Notes: a model not told the origin generated them from the letters alone. 64,000 bases of DNA from Radiobacillus kanasensis (GCF_021049245.1 NZ_CP088020.1:3788001-3852000); one strand, 5' to 3'; counted from the stretch's first letter, positions 46,389-54,905 are shown. Numbers and translations: made by a program.

Positions 46389-47234
46389 TTATAGCAACGA
46401 ATGTACAAGTTGTTGAGTATATCGATGTTGCGGATCCTCAAGGATTTGATCCGTCAAACCTTGCTCAATCACTTTCCCCTCCAACATCACCAATGTTCGA
46501 TCTGCCAGCATGCGGATAACCCCTAAATCATGTGAAACGAGAACAATACTAATATGTAACTCGCGTTGCAGACTTTTAATTAAGTCAAGGACACTCGCCT
46601 GTACAGAAAGATCCAATCCAGTCGTTACTTCATCTAATAGAAGTAGTGGAGGGTTGTTAGAAAGTGCTTTCGCAATTTGAACCCGTTGCTGCATGCCCCC
46701 CGAAAAGTTTTTCGGAGCTTCTTTTTGGCGGTGTACAGGAATATTCACTTTATTAAAGAGCTCTGTGCCCCTGCTTTCCATCATGCCAACATGTTGGTTG
46801 CCAGCAGCAATGAGCTTCTCGGCAATATTACCAATCGATGAAAAGCTCATTTTTAACCCTAATAAAGGATTTTGATAGACCTTTCCCATTATGTTGTTAC
46901 GAATATAGCGTCGTTGCTGAGAAGATTCCTGAAAAAGGTTTCTCTCCCCATTATGATAGTCTGCAAGATAAGCCTCTCCATCGGTCACTTCCTGGTCAAA
47001 ATATAGACATTGCATTAACGTTGATTTTCCACTTCCACTCTCTCCAACGATGCCAAGAACCTCTCCTGGAAAAACATCAAAGGATACATCCCTGCACGCA
47101 TAGACCGTTCCACATACCTGGCAATAATTCTTAACCAAAGAAGGAGACTCTACGTCTTGACAATGCGTGCAGCCAGATCCGAACTGTTTATTTAAGTGTT
47201 TAATAGATAAAACCGGTGCTTCAAATTCTGCCAT
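46389..47234 (-). CDS. phnK: C-P lyase ATPase PhnK, with extra four-cysteine insert
   Basis: 281 residues, ATG one base after the phnJ stop. ABC ATPase motifs: GESGSGKSTLMQC, NFSGGMQQRVQIAKAL, LLLLDEVTTGLDLS. Between the first strand and Walker A (about residues 18-45) lies CTHCQDVESPSLVKNYCQVC, a CxxC...CxxC pattern not found in the E. coli protein as I know it; it could bind zinc or an Fe-S centre. PhnK docks on PhnJ in the C-P lyase complex. Confidence 0.85.
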   Translation of the reverse strand: MAEFEAPVLSIKHLNKQFGSGCTHCQDVESPSLVKNYCQVCGTVYACRDVSFDVFPGEVLGIVGESGSGKSTLMQCLYFDQEVTDGEAYLADYHNGERNLFQESSQQRRYIRNNIMGKVYQNPLLGLKMSFSSIGNIAEKLIAAGNQHVGMMESRGTELFNKVNIPVHRQKEAPKNFSGGMQQRVQIAKALSNNPPLLLLDEVTTGLDLSVQASVLDLIKSLQRELHISIVLVSHDLGVIRMLADRTLVMLEGKVIEQGLTDQILEDPQHRYTQQLVHSLL

Positions 47235-47235
47235 C

Positions 47236-48090
47236 CTACTTCACTCCAAATGGTTCGACTTTGTTTAATGTTTCCATACAATGGCTTGTATCATTACATT
47301 GATAGAACGGTTCATTCGTTTCTTCATCTATTAGCTCATCTAAAAATACCCCCGTTGAACCACATAAATGGCAATGCTTGTCTTCAAACGACTCAGGCTC
47401 AAACGGATAATCTTCAAAATCAAGCGATACGACCTTTGTATAAGGTGGGACCGCGTACACTTTCTTTTCACGACCTGCTCCTAATAGAATGAGCGCTTCA
47501 CTTTCATCCATTTTCGGATTATCAAAACGCGGAATTGGACTTGGGGCCATCACATAGCGATTGTGAACCATTACAGGGTGATCCGCGTCCGTAGTCATAC
47601 TTCCGTATTTCATAATCTGTTCAAACAGCATCAACCATGCGCCACTATACTCCTTCTCAGCGTGAAGCTTTTTTGTTTCACTCTCGCTCGGCTCAAAGTA
47701 TCGGAGTGGTTCAGGAAGTGGCACTTGCAAGACAAGAATCTGGTCCTTCCTAAGTGGGACTTCAGGAATTCTATGTCTGGATTGAATTAGGGTTGCATCC
47801 GCGGTTTGTTCGGTTATTTCCACCCCAGTCGTATCCGAAACGAGCTTTTTTATATTAACGGCATTCACCGATTCATCCGATCCTTGGTCAATGACCTTCA
47901 GAACATCGTTTTTGCCAATTAGCGACAAGGTTAATTGCAACCCGCCGGTTCCCCATCCTCTTCCAATTGGCATTTCTCTTGATGCAAATGGAACTTGATA
48001 TCCTGGAATCGCTACTGCCTTTAGAGTTGCTCTTCTAATTTCTCTTTTGGAACCTTCGTCGAAAAAAGCGAAGTTATAAGCTGTATTCAT
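47236..48090 (-). CDS. phnJ: C-P lyase catalytic radical-SAM subunit PhnJ
   Basis: 284 residues, ATG overlapping the phnI stop. The Fe-S cysteines are C240, C243, C265 and C271 (CHLC ... QCNDTSHC), the same spacing as E. coli C241/244/266/272. The glycyl-radical site lies in AIPGYQVPFASREMPIGRGW (Gly30, E. coli Gly32). PhnJ breaks the carbon-phosphorus bond using S-adenosylmethionine, yielding an alkane and ribose 1,2-cyclic phosphate 5-phosphate. All key residues are present, so it should be active. Confidence 0.92.
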   Translation of the reverse strand: MNTAYNFAFFDEGSKREIRRATLKAVAIPGYQVPFASREMPIGRGWGTGGLQLTLSLIGKNDVLKVIDQGSDESVNAVNIKKLVSDTTGVEITEQTADATLIQSRHRIPEVPLRKDQILVLQVPLPEPLRYFEPSESETKKLHAEKEYSGAWLMLFEQIMKYGSMTTDADHPVMVHNRYVMAPSPIPRFDNPKMDESEALILLGAGREKKVYAVPPYTKVVSLDFEDYPFEPESFEDKHCHLCGSTGVFLDELIDEETNEPFYQCNDTSHCMETLNKVEPFGVK

Positions 48091-49220
48091 CTGCTTGTCA
48101 CCTCTTGTCTTTCCTCATTTTTTGTTCCTTCTTTTTTCGTTTTACGCAAGCTATCAAGCTTGGATTGGAATGTTACGTAATGAGGCATTTTTAAGTGCGA
48201 GATAAAGCCAGTTGATTCCACAGAATCAATATGATAAAGGACAAATTCTTCATTGTAGCTTGGAAAGTCAGGATTTGGATGTTCGAGACAGTTATCTAAA
48301 ATCCCCATAGCAATTGCCTTTGTTTCATTTTGACCAAACACAAGGCCGTAACCTATTTCAAATTCCATTTCCTTTTTCCCGTATTCTTTCTCAACGGTAA
48401 CCGGCATGAGCATTTCAACTTCTGTGGCTTTTACCTCGCCAATGTAAAAGGCGTCGTCATCTTCCCCAGCATCTGTTGGATGATCAATGGTAACTGGCAA
48501 GGTACCAACGCGAAGCTCACCAACTGTTGGATGCAATGATCCATATCCGCGGATGACCGCATAAGCAAGGGAAGTGACAGCACCTGTTTCCCCTCTCGTT
48601 AAAATTTGAAGTCTTTGGCTTCTACTTGATGGAAACTCCAAGCTTTCTCTCGTCACATCATCTGGTTCTAAATTGTTCTCTTCACAAGGAGGAATTAAGC
48701 CTTCTGTTCGTAAATAATCAAGCACCTTCGGTAATGTTTGATGATGGCGATTCTCTTCATCTGGAACGCTTTCTTTTTGATATCGTTGAAGCCAATTCTG
48801 GATGACTTCATCCGTTTCCTCCATTAATTCGAAATCAAGCAACCGATGGGTATAATCAGTTGTTGCACCGAGAATCTGACCACCAGGTATATCTTTAAAA
48901 CTTGCTGAGATTCTACGCTCCACCTGCATTTGATTCGATTCCATCACTTGAGAATAGTGCTTCCGCGGAACAGTAGATCGGTAAGCTCTTAATAGAAAGA
49001 CAGCTTCTTCTGGGTTTCCTTCCGCTTGCTTAATTGCTAACGAAGCCAACGTCTCATTGTATAGACTGCTCTCCGACATCACCTGATCAATCAATCCGCG
49101 CATGCCAGCTTTTATTTGCTTAACCTCTATGGATTGTCCGTGATGAACTCTTTCGTATTTCAAACGCTTGATCGACTCTTCAATCGCACGCGTTCCACCT
49201 TTAACGGCTACATATCCCAT
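48087..49220 (-). CDS. phnI: C-P lyase core subunit PhnI
   Basis: 377 residues, with ribosome site GGGGTGATG before the ATG, overlapping phnH by 13 bases. The start MGYVAVKGGTRAIEESIKRL and TLPKVLDYLRTEGLIPP, VTRESLEFPSSRSQRLQILT and YGLVFGQNETKAIAMGILD are family signatures. PhnI is the nucleosidase that, with PhnG, H and L, links phosphonate to ATP-derived ribose. Confidence 0.92.
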   Translation of the reverse strand: MGYVAVKGGTRAIEESIKRLKYERVHHGQSIEVKQIKAGMRGLIDQVMSESSLYNETLASLAIKQAEGNPEEAVFLLRAYRSTVPRKHYSQVMESNQMQVERRISASFKDIPGGQILGATTDYTHRLLDFELMEETDEVIQNWLQRYQKESVPDEENRHHQTLPKVLDYLRTEGLIPPCEENNLEPDDVTRESLEFPSSRSQRLQILTRGETGAVTSLAYAVIRGYGSLHPTVGELRVGTLPVTIDHPTDAGEDDDAFYIGEVKATEVEMLMPVTVEKEYGKKEMEFEIGYGLVFGQNETKAIAMGILDNCLEHPNPDFPSYNEEFVLYHIDSVESTGFISHLKMPHYVTFQSKLDSLRKTKKEGTKNEERQEVTSR

Positions 49221-49825
49221 TCAGACATCACCCCATCTCTAGTAATTTGTGTCGTTCTAGGTAATGATAAGAGCTGATGATGTTGATCGATAAACATCAA
49301 ATCAATCCCTAACGGATATTCCTTGTTCTTTTCCTGACGGCTTTTCAGCCAGTTTTCTTTTACGTCCAGGTAAGCGGACTCTGTTGTTTGAATACCTGGA
49401 CCTTTTAACAGAAGGTATTCTCCGCTTGTCACGGCTTCCGCTTCAACAATGATAGTGGCGGATGTATGCGGATTTTTTAACGTCCCAGGTTTTGCATGTG
49501 CGATTGCTTCTTCAAGAGATCCCATCTCTGCATCTTGAAGGATTAATAGATAATCAGCTTGCTCTGTTTTGGTTGGCTTGGCATAGGTTAATTGATTAAT
49601 GGTTTTCGAAACAGTGTCTGCTTGAGCGGAAAAAACCTTAAAAGAAACTTCCTGATCGAATAAGGTTAAGGCCGCTAATAAAAGAGAAGCCGTGCAACCA
49701 TTTTTATCCTCATCTTCAACGAAAGCCACTTCTTCCCTCAAATCAGAAATAAGCCCCGGTCTTGATGTGGAGTCCACCATTTTTCGATAAACAGATTGAA
49801 GGTCGTGAACAATATCTAGTTTCAA
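49208..49825 (-). CDS. phnH: C-P lyase core subunit PhnH
   Basis: 205 residues from TTG 49825, because GAGGAGG lies 8 nt before it. The sequence VYRKMVDSTSRPGLISDL, the middle FVEDEDKNGCTASLLLAALTL and the end region KEYPLGIDLMFIDQHHQLLS fit PhnH. A structural subunit of the C-P lyase core complex. It lies 16 bases after phnG. Confidence 0.88.
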   Translation of the reverse strand: MKLDIVHDLQSVYRKMVDSTSRPGLISDLREEVAFVEDEDKNGCTASLLLAALTLFDQEVSFKVFSAQADTVSKTINQLTYAKPTKTEQADYLLILQDAEMGSLEEAIAHAKPGTLKNPHTSATIIVEAEAVTSGEYLLLKGPGIQTTESAYLDVKENWLKSRQEKNKEYPLGIDLMFIDQHHQLLSLPRTTQITRDGVMSEWDM

Positions 49826-49841
49826 AATCCTTTCCTCCTCA

Positions 49842-50264
49842 TTAAACATCCATCGTTTCAAAATTTACTTTCGTTTTTAAAATAGATTGATTAGCAGCAG
49901 CCCTCTGTTCCTCAATGACTTTCTCCTCATTTTCAAGCACTTCCATCCATCCATTCGTTTCAGGTAAATCCGCTTCGAAGGCTGCGTCAATCACAGCAAG
50001 GTTATATGCTAAATCCTGCTGATCTCCTGTCACAATGCCAATTCCAATCGTTCCTTCGATTTGAACCTTACATTCCGTCACCAAGACTTCACCTGGATAA
50101 AACAAACTTTTTTGAGAAGTCTCACGTACTTTCAACATCACTAATCCACTTTCTGGCTCTTGAATGACCTTCACCTGATATGTTTCGTTGATGATATGGG
50201 CCAACTCTTCAGATAATTTTTGAGAGCCATTAATTAAAATCTCTGTTCTTCTTCTTCTTTTCAT
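49842..50264 (-). CDS. phnG: C-P lyase core subunit PhnG
   Basis: 140 residues, GGAGG 7 nt before the ATG. It starts KRRRRTEILINGSQKLSEEL and has LMVKVRET-like and FYPGEVLVTECKVQIEGTIG regions, the latter conserved in PhnG, and ends with a helical tail. It is the first gene of the lyase operon phnGHIJKML, just downstream of a regulatory region. Confidence 0.88.
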   Translation of the reverse strand: MKRRRRTEILINGSQKLSEELAHIINETYQVKVIQEPESGLVMLKVRETSQKSLFYPGEVLVTECKVQIEGTIGIGIVTGDQQDLAYNLAVIDAAFEADLPETNGWMEVLENEEKVIEEQRAAANQSILKTKVNFETMDV

Positions 50265-50307
50265 CTAAAGGCCTCCATAAGTCTTTGTCCTACATGTTTT
50301 ACTCTAC

Positions 50308-50319
50308 CTTGTTGCCAAG
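50308..50319 (-). promoter_or_regulatory. Candidate GntR operator before phnG
   Basis: Minus-strand CTTGGCAACAAG matches the core CTTGGTACCAAG of the perfect palindrome before the PHP gene at 10 of 12 positions. It lies 44 nt before phnG, downstream of the Pho-like hexamers. Confidence 0.45.
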
Positions 50320-50325
50320 TCAGTG

Positions 50326-50364
50326 AACGTAAAAGAACGGTTAAGTTTGTATAGGTTTTGTAAA
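50326..50364 (-). promoter_or_regulatory. Pho-box-like hexamers before phnG
   Basis: Minus-strand TTTACA and TATACA start 11 bases apart (6/6 and 5/6 to the PhoP half-site); two further hexamers in phase are weak. Placed 84-100 nt before phnG. Confidence 0.4.
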
Positions 50365-50383
50365 GGAAGTATGACTGGCAAAT

Positions 50384-50418
50384 AAAAAAATCGACCCTTT
50401 CTTAATAGCCGATTTTTT
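50384..50418 (-). terminator. Terminator of the GntR regulator gene
   Basis: AAAAAATCG / CGATTTTTT arms with a ~17-nt loop. Confidence 0.6.
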
Positions 50419-50477
50419 AACATTCTATTCAATTAAAATTGGGATTGTATTACATAGAGTTTTACCTCACAACATCT

Positions 50478-51179
50478 TTAGATTACATACGTAAAAAAAT
50501 CGCTTCGATACATAATCTTTGAATAATCTAGCACCGCCCCTGTTTTCTTATCCACACATCCGGATTCTAGCAGTAAAAGGGGAACAAGGCTGGGGCATTT
50601 AAAAATTTCTCGTTCTGTTTTAGTTGGAAAAACGACGTTAAGATGGCTCTGCATTGGTTCAAAATCTGTGTAGCCTTGCTCTCGGTAATATTGAAAAATC
50701 GAGTGGATTTCCGTCCCATCTCCCTCAATATTTTTAAAAAGGGATTGAGATAAAAATGATGTATGTACGGCAATCGGGCAGCCCTCAACGATTCGCAATC
50801 GACTAACCTTATAAACGGTGTCTTCCTTTTTTACTCTTAAGGTATGATAGATGGAAGAATCAAAGGGGATTTTTTGGCAGGATAGATTTATGGTCTGATA
50901 GTCATACTTTAATTCTTTCATTTTTTCACTAAAGCTGATATCACCTGTTAAAATAAGCGGTATTTGCAGTTTTTGATTTTGAACAAAGCTTCCTTTTCCT
51001 TGCATCGCAAAAATATAACCGAGTTCCTGCAATTGTTCATATGCCTTTCTAATCACCATTCTTGGTACTTTATACAAGTCGGCTAATTCATTTTCCGATG
51101 GCAATTTGTCATTCGGTTTATACTTGCCTTCCCTTATCTCCATAATCAACCGATCTACTAACATTGTTTTCTCAGACAT
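50478..51179 (-). CDS. phnF: GntR/UTRA-family regulator of phosphonate genes (PhnF-like)
   Basis: 233 residues. N-terminal winged helix-turn-helix: GKYKPNDKLPSENELADLYK then VPRMVIRKAYEQLQELGYIF. The C-terminal UTRA effector domain contains YKVSRLRIVEGCPIAVHTSF and LLLLESGCVDKKTGAVLDYS. The HutC/PhnF type is the usual local repressor of phn operons. It sits between the PHP gene and phnG, and two CTTGG...CAAG palindromes in the locus suit its expected binding style. The effector is unknown; a phosphonate or phosphorylated ribose intermediate is plausible. Confidence 0.8.
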   Translation of the reverse strand: MSEKTMLVDRLIMEIREGKYKPNDKLPSENELADLYKVPRMVIRKAYEQLQELGYIFAMQGKGSFVQNQKLQIPLILTGDISFSEKMKELKYDYQTINLSCQKIPFDSSIYHTLRVKKEDTVYKVSRLRIVEGCPIAVHTSFLSQSLFKNIEGDGTEIHSIFQYYREQGYTDFEPMQSHLNVVFPTKTEREIFKCPSLVPLLLLESGCVDKKTGAVLDYSKIMYRSDFFTYVI

Positions 51180-51230
51180 CTAGACTTCGCCCCTTTCAAA
51201 ACCGAACCTATATTGAGTGTATCTTCCGAA

Positions 51231-51269
51231 TATAAAGTTAAGGTTACGATTATGTAAAAGTTTTATAGA
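51231..51269 (-). promoter_or_regulatory. Pho-box-like array before the GntR gene
   Basis: Minus-strand hexamers TCTATA, TTTACA, GTAACC, TTTATA at exact 11-bp spacing; 5, 6, 4 and 6 of 6 to the PhoP half-site consensus. Confidence 0.45.
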
Positions 51270-51359
51270 GCTGTAGTTATGGTATCTGACTTAATAGCTC
51301 CCTTTCTTTTTTCGACTGATTGATAAGGGATATAGGAATGGTTTACCTCCATCATTACA

Positions 51360-52223
51360 TTATTGCCCTTTTGCCGTCCGTTCTTTTCTCGCTTGTAACG
51401 CTTCAAAAGTCTTCCTTCCTGGACTTCTACTCCCAATCAGCACAGGTTGTTCTCCATAATTCCCATGAAAATCAGACCCACCTGTCATGATAAGGTCATA
51501 TTTTTCTGCGAGCTGTTGTGCTTGTTTTTCATGTTCCCTATGATGCAACGGATGCCAAACCTCAATTCCTTGGAGTCCCACATCTACTAAGTCAGGAACC
51601 ATTTCAAAGTTGCCATACTGACCCGGATGAGCAAGCACTGGCACTCCCCCCGCAAGACGAATCGCCTCTACGGCTGTTTTGGCATCCATATACTCCATCG
51701 GAATAAAGGCAATCCCTGGATTTTCTCCATTTTTTCCGCGATGAAACAATTTTTTATAAAGTGGACCATAAATGGAATCCGTATAACCTGCCTCCATCAA
51801 CGCATGCATGATATGTTGCTTGTAAACTCCCGTTCCACCATGTGCAAATTCCTTACACCGCTCCCATGTAATCTCATACCCTGCATCGACTAATCTCTCG
51901 ACCATTTTCTCCGAGGCACTATGCCTTTTGTTCATAATCGGTTGACAAACGGTTTCAATTGCTTCGTGACCAGGCTCCATATAATACCCTAGAATGTGTA
52001 CACGCCGACCTCTTTCAAAGTCAAACCCTGACATCTCGATGCCTGGAATGACTTCAATTCCATATCTTTTTCCCTTTTCAATCGCTTCTTCAAGACCTTT
52101 CATTGTGTCATGATTCGTGATTGCCAAATGAGTAACCTCATGTGCAAGAGCTAACTCCAAGACCTCATCAATGGACAGTGGACAATCGGAAATATTCGTA
52201 TGACAATGTAACTCAATCTTCAT
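51360..52223 (-). CDS. PHP-domain phosphoesterase, probable phosphoribosyl cyclic phosphate diesterase
   Basis: 287 residues, AAGGAGGG before the ATG. Metal-binding PHP motifs are all present: ELHCHTNISD, AITNHDTMKG, GIEMSGFDF, VLAHPGQYG and GGSDFHGN. In the C-P lyase pathway the PhnJ product is 5-phosphoribosyl 1,2-cyclic phosphate. Proteobacteria open it with PhnP and then use PhnN. A PHP enzyme from Eggerthella lenta (Elen0235) hydrolyses both ester bonds of this product to ribose 5-phosphate and phosphate. As phnP and phnN are absent here and this gene leads the locus with shared control elements, the same role is inferred. Confidence 0.78.
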   Translation of the reverse strand: MKIELHCHTNISDCPLSIDEVLELALAHEVTHLAITNHDTMKGLEEAIEKGKRYGIEVIPGIEMSGFDFERGRRVHILGYYMEPGHEAIETVCQPIMNKRHSASEKMVERLVDAGYEITWERCKEFAHGGTGVYKQHIMHALMEAGYTDSIYGPLYKKLFHRGKNGENPGIAFIPMEYMDAKTAVEAIRLAGGVPVLAHPGQYGNFEMVPDLVDVGLQGIEVWHPLHHREHEKQAQQLAEKYDLIMTGGSDFHGNYGEQPVLIGSRSPGRKTFEALQARKERTAKGQ

Positions 52224-52253
52224 GCCGGTCCCTCCTTTACCTTTGTTTTAAGC

Positions 52254-52273
52254 ATAACTTGGTACCAAGTTAT
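52254..52273 (-). promoter_or_regulatory. Perfect 20-bp palindrome, candidate GntR operator
   Basis: ATAACTTGGTACCAAGTTAT is perfectly self-complementary. It begins 31 bases upstream of the PHP gene start, between the Pho boxes and the ribosome site. This is a fitting position for a repressor. Confidence 0.65.
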
Positions 52274-52276
52274 CCG

Positions 52277-52304
52277 TGTTAATCGTATGTAAATAGTTTG
52301 TAAA
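52277..52304 (-). promoter_or_regulatory. Pho box before the PHP gene
   Basis: Minus-strand TTTACA, TTTACA, TTAACA, each 11 bases apart; all three fit the PhoP half-site consensus TT[ACT]A[CT]A at every position. Lies 54-81 bases before the PHP gene. Confidence 0.7.
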
Positions 52305-52380
52305 AAGAATGGAGAGATTCTTATAGTGGATAATCGAGGAAATACATGCATGGCCTTTTTCCTTTCAGAGTAAAAGAAAA

Positions 52381-52409
52381 GGAACCGCGCCCATAACAGG
52401 AACGGTTCC
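52381..52409 (-). terminator. Terminator of the first GGDEF-EAL gene
   Basis: GGAACCG / CGGTTCC stem, followed on the minus strand by TTTTCTTTTA. Confidence 0.7.
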
Positions 52410-52455
52410 TTTCGTCTTAAACTTTGTTATAGTTAGAATAACCAAATGCCCACCA

Positions 52456-54699
52456 CTATGAAATCTTCTGCAAAAGCATTCTTTCAAACTCCTCTGGCTT
52501 AACCGCTTTTGAAAAAAGGTAGCCTTGTCCAATACTACACCCATTCTCGGCTAACACTTTCAATTGGTGTTCATGTTCTATTCCTTCTGCTACAATATCA
52601 AGATTTAGATTTAATCCTAAATCTATGATCGCTTTTATCATACACTGTTGATTCGTGTTTCCAATATCATCAATGAACGACTTGTCAATCTTTATTATAT
52701 CAATCGGTAGTTTTTGAAGAATGTTTAAGGATGAGTACCCTGTTCCGAAATCATCTATGGACGTTTTTACACCCATCTGCTTCAGGCTGGTCAAAATGGC
52801 CGTGCTTTCTCTAATATTTTGCATAATGCTTTCTGTAATTTCTAACTCTAAACACTGAGGATTTAAGTCTGTATCTTGTAAAACCTTCTTAACAGTGTTT
52901 AAAAATCCACTATGTTGTAATTGCCTAACCGATACATTTACAGATATACCTAACGGAGAGAATCCTTTTTCTTCCCAAATTTTATTTTGCCTACATGCTG
53001 TCCTTAGAACCCACTCCCCAATCGGAATTATTTGACCTGTTTCTTCCGCGATTGGAATAAATTCTGCCGGCGAAACCTGACCTAACTCTGGATGTTCCCA
53101 ACGCAACAAAGCTTCCGTTCCAATAATTTGACTCGTATATAAATCCACCTTAGGCTGATAAGATAAAGATAATTGATTTCTTTCTATAGCCTTTAATAGC
53201 TCATTTTCTATGACCATTTTTCGAGCTACGGATTCATTTAATTCATTCGTATAAAATCTGAAACCATTCTTTCCATTTTCCTTCGCAAGATACATGGCCG
53301 CGTCCGCATGCTTTAGCAAATCTTCACTGTTAGTCCCGTGCTCAGGAAAAATACTAATTCCAATACTCGGAGTTACGGTAATTCCATAGTCATTCACTAA
53401 AAATGGCTGTTGAAAATCTGTTAGTAACGTTTCTGCCACTTTCGAACATTGCACTTCCGTTGTTTCAGGTAGGATAATGATAAATTCATCCCCGCCCAAT
53501 CTAAATATAGGAGTGTCCATTGCTAAAGTCTGTTTCAATCGTGCAGCCGTTTCTACTAGTATCTTATCCCCTATATAATGGCCAAGCGTGTCATTAACCA
53601 CTTTAAACCGATCCAAATCCATGAGTAAAATAGCTACCTTACTATGGTTTCTTTCCATGATTTGATCTAAATTTTCTTTGAAACTTACTCGATTAGGAAG
53701 ACCAGTCAGTGAGTCATGATAAGCCAAATGTCTATATTCACGAATCAACTTCTTGTACTTACTCAGAATGTTGAGTTGACGTCCAATAACCACAAGGTAA
53801 ATTACAAATAGACCTAAACTAAGAGCATTGAAATTCCATTGATAACTAACCTGGACCAAAACCATAAGAATCACTATACTTACATAAGGAAAGATCGTCT
53901 CTTTTCTTTCAAAAACATCTTTCATCATCCATTTTGCTTCTGTATTACTCTCCTTCGTATAATAACCAGCAAACCCAATCAGCAACAAGGACACAAGCCA
54001 AAATAGATCAATTATATTTCCTGCCTGGTAGCTTCCGGTAGTGGATAAATAGCCGAACACCCAATCCGCTATTACTTGCAGAGAAAAGCCCACAATAATG
54101 TACAGCATGACTCCCTTTTCTCTTCTATGTAACGTCAGATAATATAGGATTGTCGTGACAAACAAAATGCTTAAGCTTACCACAGAATAAGCTATCGTAG
54201 TGACGGTAAATAGTAGAGAATTCCCCAATTGTTCTATGGTTGGTTGAATTAAATAGTGAATACTAATCGCCGCTACTGTAAACATAAATATAATAATATT
54301 AAAGATATAAGAGCTTCTTGAAACGGCCCTGCTTAATTCTTTTGTTTTATAAATTAATGCAGCTAAAAAGAAAGTATAGGCTAATAACCAAAGCAAGTAG
54401 GAAAGGTCCGTAAAGTAGCTGACCCTATGGCTAATTTGAAAGTAAAGCCATATTAGATTAGAGAAAAGGTAAAATAATACACCCATACTCAGTAGTAACC
54501 AAAAGTTCCTTTGTTTATTGGTTACATTTCTCCATGCTTTATATAACCAAGAGAAACTAAGCACTCCAGCAATGACTTGCAGTACACAAACACCTAATGA
54601 TAAAACCCATTCATTTCCTCTAAATAGGTAACTCCACCCCAAAAATAATACAGTGCTCACAATAAGGATGCTTATAGGTAACCGTCCAATCTTCATCAT
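52456..54699 (-). CDS. Membrane GGDEF-EAL protein (c-di-GMP synthesis/degradation)
   Basis: 747 residues. The first ~310 residues have about nine membrane helices without a known sensor domain. The GGDEF domain (about 330-490) keeps the active site RLGGDEFII and the DxD-like MDLDRFKVVNDTLGH. The EAL domain (about 505-745) keeps TEALLRWEHPELG, ELEITES, IDDFGTGYSSL and VAEGIE. Both activities look possible on sequence. Its transcript starts with a c-di-GMP-I riboswitch, suggesting feedback by the molecule it handles. A close paralogue lies at 58744-60996. Confidence 0.88.
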   Translation of the reverse strand: MMKIGRLPISILIVSTVLFLGWSYLFRGNEWVLSLGVCVLQVIAGVLSFSWLYKAWRNVTNKQRNFWLLLSMGVLFYLFSNLIWLYFQISHRVSYFTDLSYLLWLLAYTFFLAALIYKTKELSRAVSRSSYIFNIIIFMFTVAAISIHYLIQPTIEQLGNSLLFTVTTIAYSVVSLSILFVTTILYYLTLHRREKGVMLYIIVGFSLQVIADWVFGYLSTTGSYQAGNIIDLFWLVSLLLIGFAGYYTKESNTEAKWMMKDVFERKETIFPYVSIVILMVLVQVSYQWNFNALSLGLFVIYLVVIGRQLNILSKYKKLIREYRHLAYHDSLTGLPNRVSFKENLDQIMERNHSKVAILLMDLDRFKVVNDTLGHYIGDKILVETAARLKQTLAMDTPIFRLGGDEFIIILPETTEVQCSKVAETLLTDFQQPFLVNDYGITVTPSIGISIFPEHGTNSEDLLKHADAAMYLAKENGKNGFRFYTNELNESVARKMVIENELLKAIERNQLSLSYQPKVDLYTSQIIGTEALLRWEHPELGQVSPAEFIPIAEETGQIIPIGEWVLRTACRQNKIWEEKGFSPLGISVNVSVRQLQHSGFLNTVKKVLQDTDLNPQCLELEITESIMQNIRESTAILTSLKQMGVKTSIDDFGTGYSSLNILQKLPIDIIKIDKSFIDDIGNTNQQCMIKAIIDLGLNLNLDIVAEGIEHEHQLKVLAENGCSIGQGYLFSKAVKPEEFERMLLQKIS

Positions 54700-54781
54700 A
54701 GTAGTCCCTCACAATATAATAGTTTCATGGCTCGATCCTTGTTAGGAGAAAATGAAATCTATGGAACGAAAGTTTAAAAAA

Positions 54782-54807
54782 AGGCTATTTCCATTTGGAA
54801 ATAACCT
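54782..54807 (-). terminator. Riboswitch expression-platform terminator
   Basis: Perfect 11-bp stem AGGTTATTTCC / GGAAATAGCCT (one G-T/A exception) followed on the minus strand by TTTTTTT. GGAATAAC just upstream can pair with GGTTATTTCC as an antiterminator. Confidence 0.75.
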
Positions 54808-54824
54808 TTGAGATTAGTTATTCC

Positions 54825-54905
54825 TTTGGTAACTCAGCCACCTTAGGTTCCCCAGTAGGTCTGTAGCTTTGCGTCCTCACTTTTCAATGAGTTTGCCGTT
54901 TCAGT
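54825..54905 (-). promoter_or_regulatory. c-di-GMP-I (GEMM) riboswitch aptamer
   Basis: Minus strand shows the conserved GGCAAACTCATTGAAA, then GTGAGGACGCAAAGCTACAG and ACCTAAGGTGGCTGAG. The GGCAAAC and GACGCAAAGC strings and helix arrangement are those of GEMM-I. It precedes the terminator and the GGDEF-EAL gene. Confidence 0.85.
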
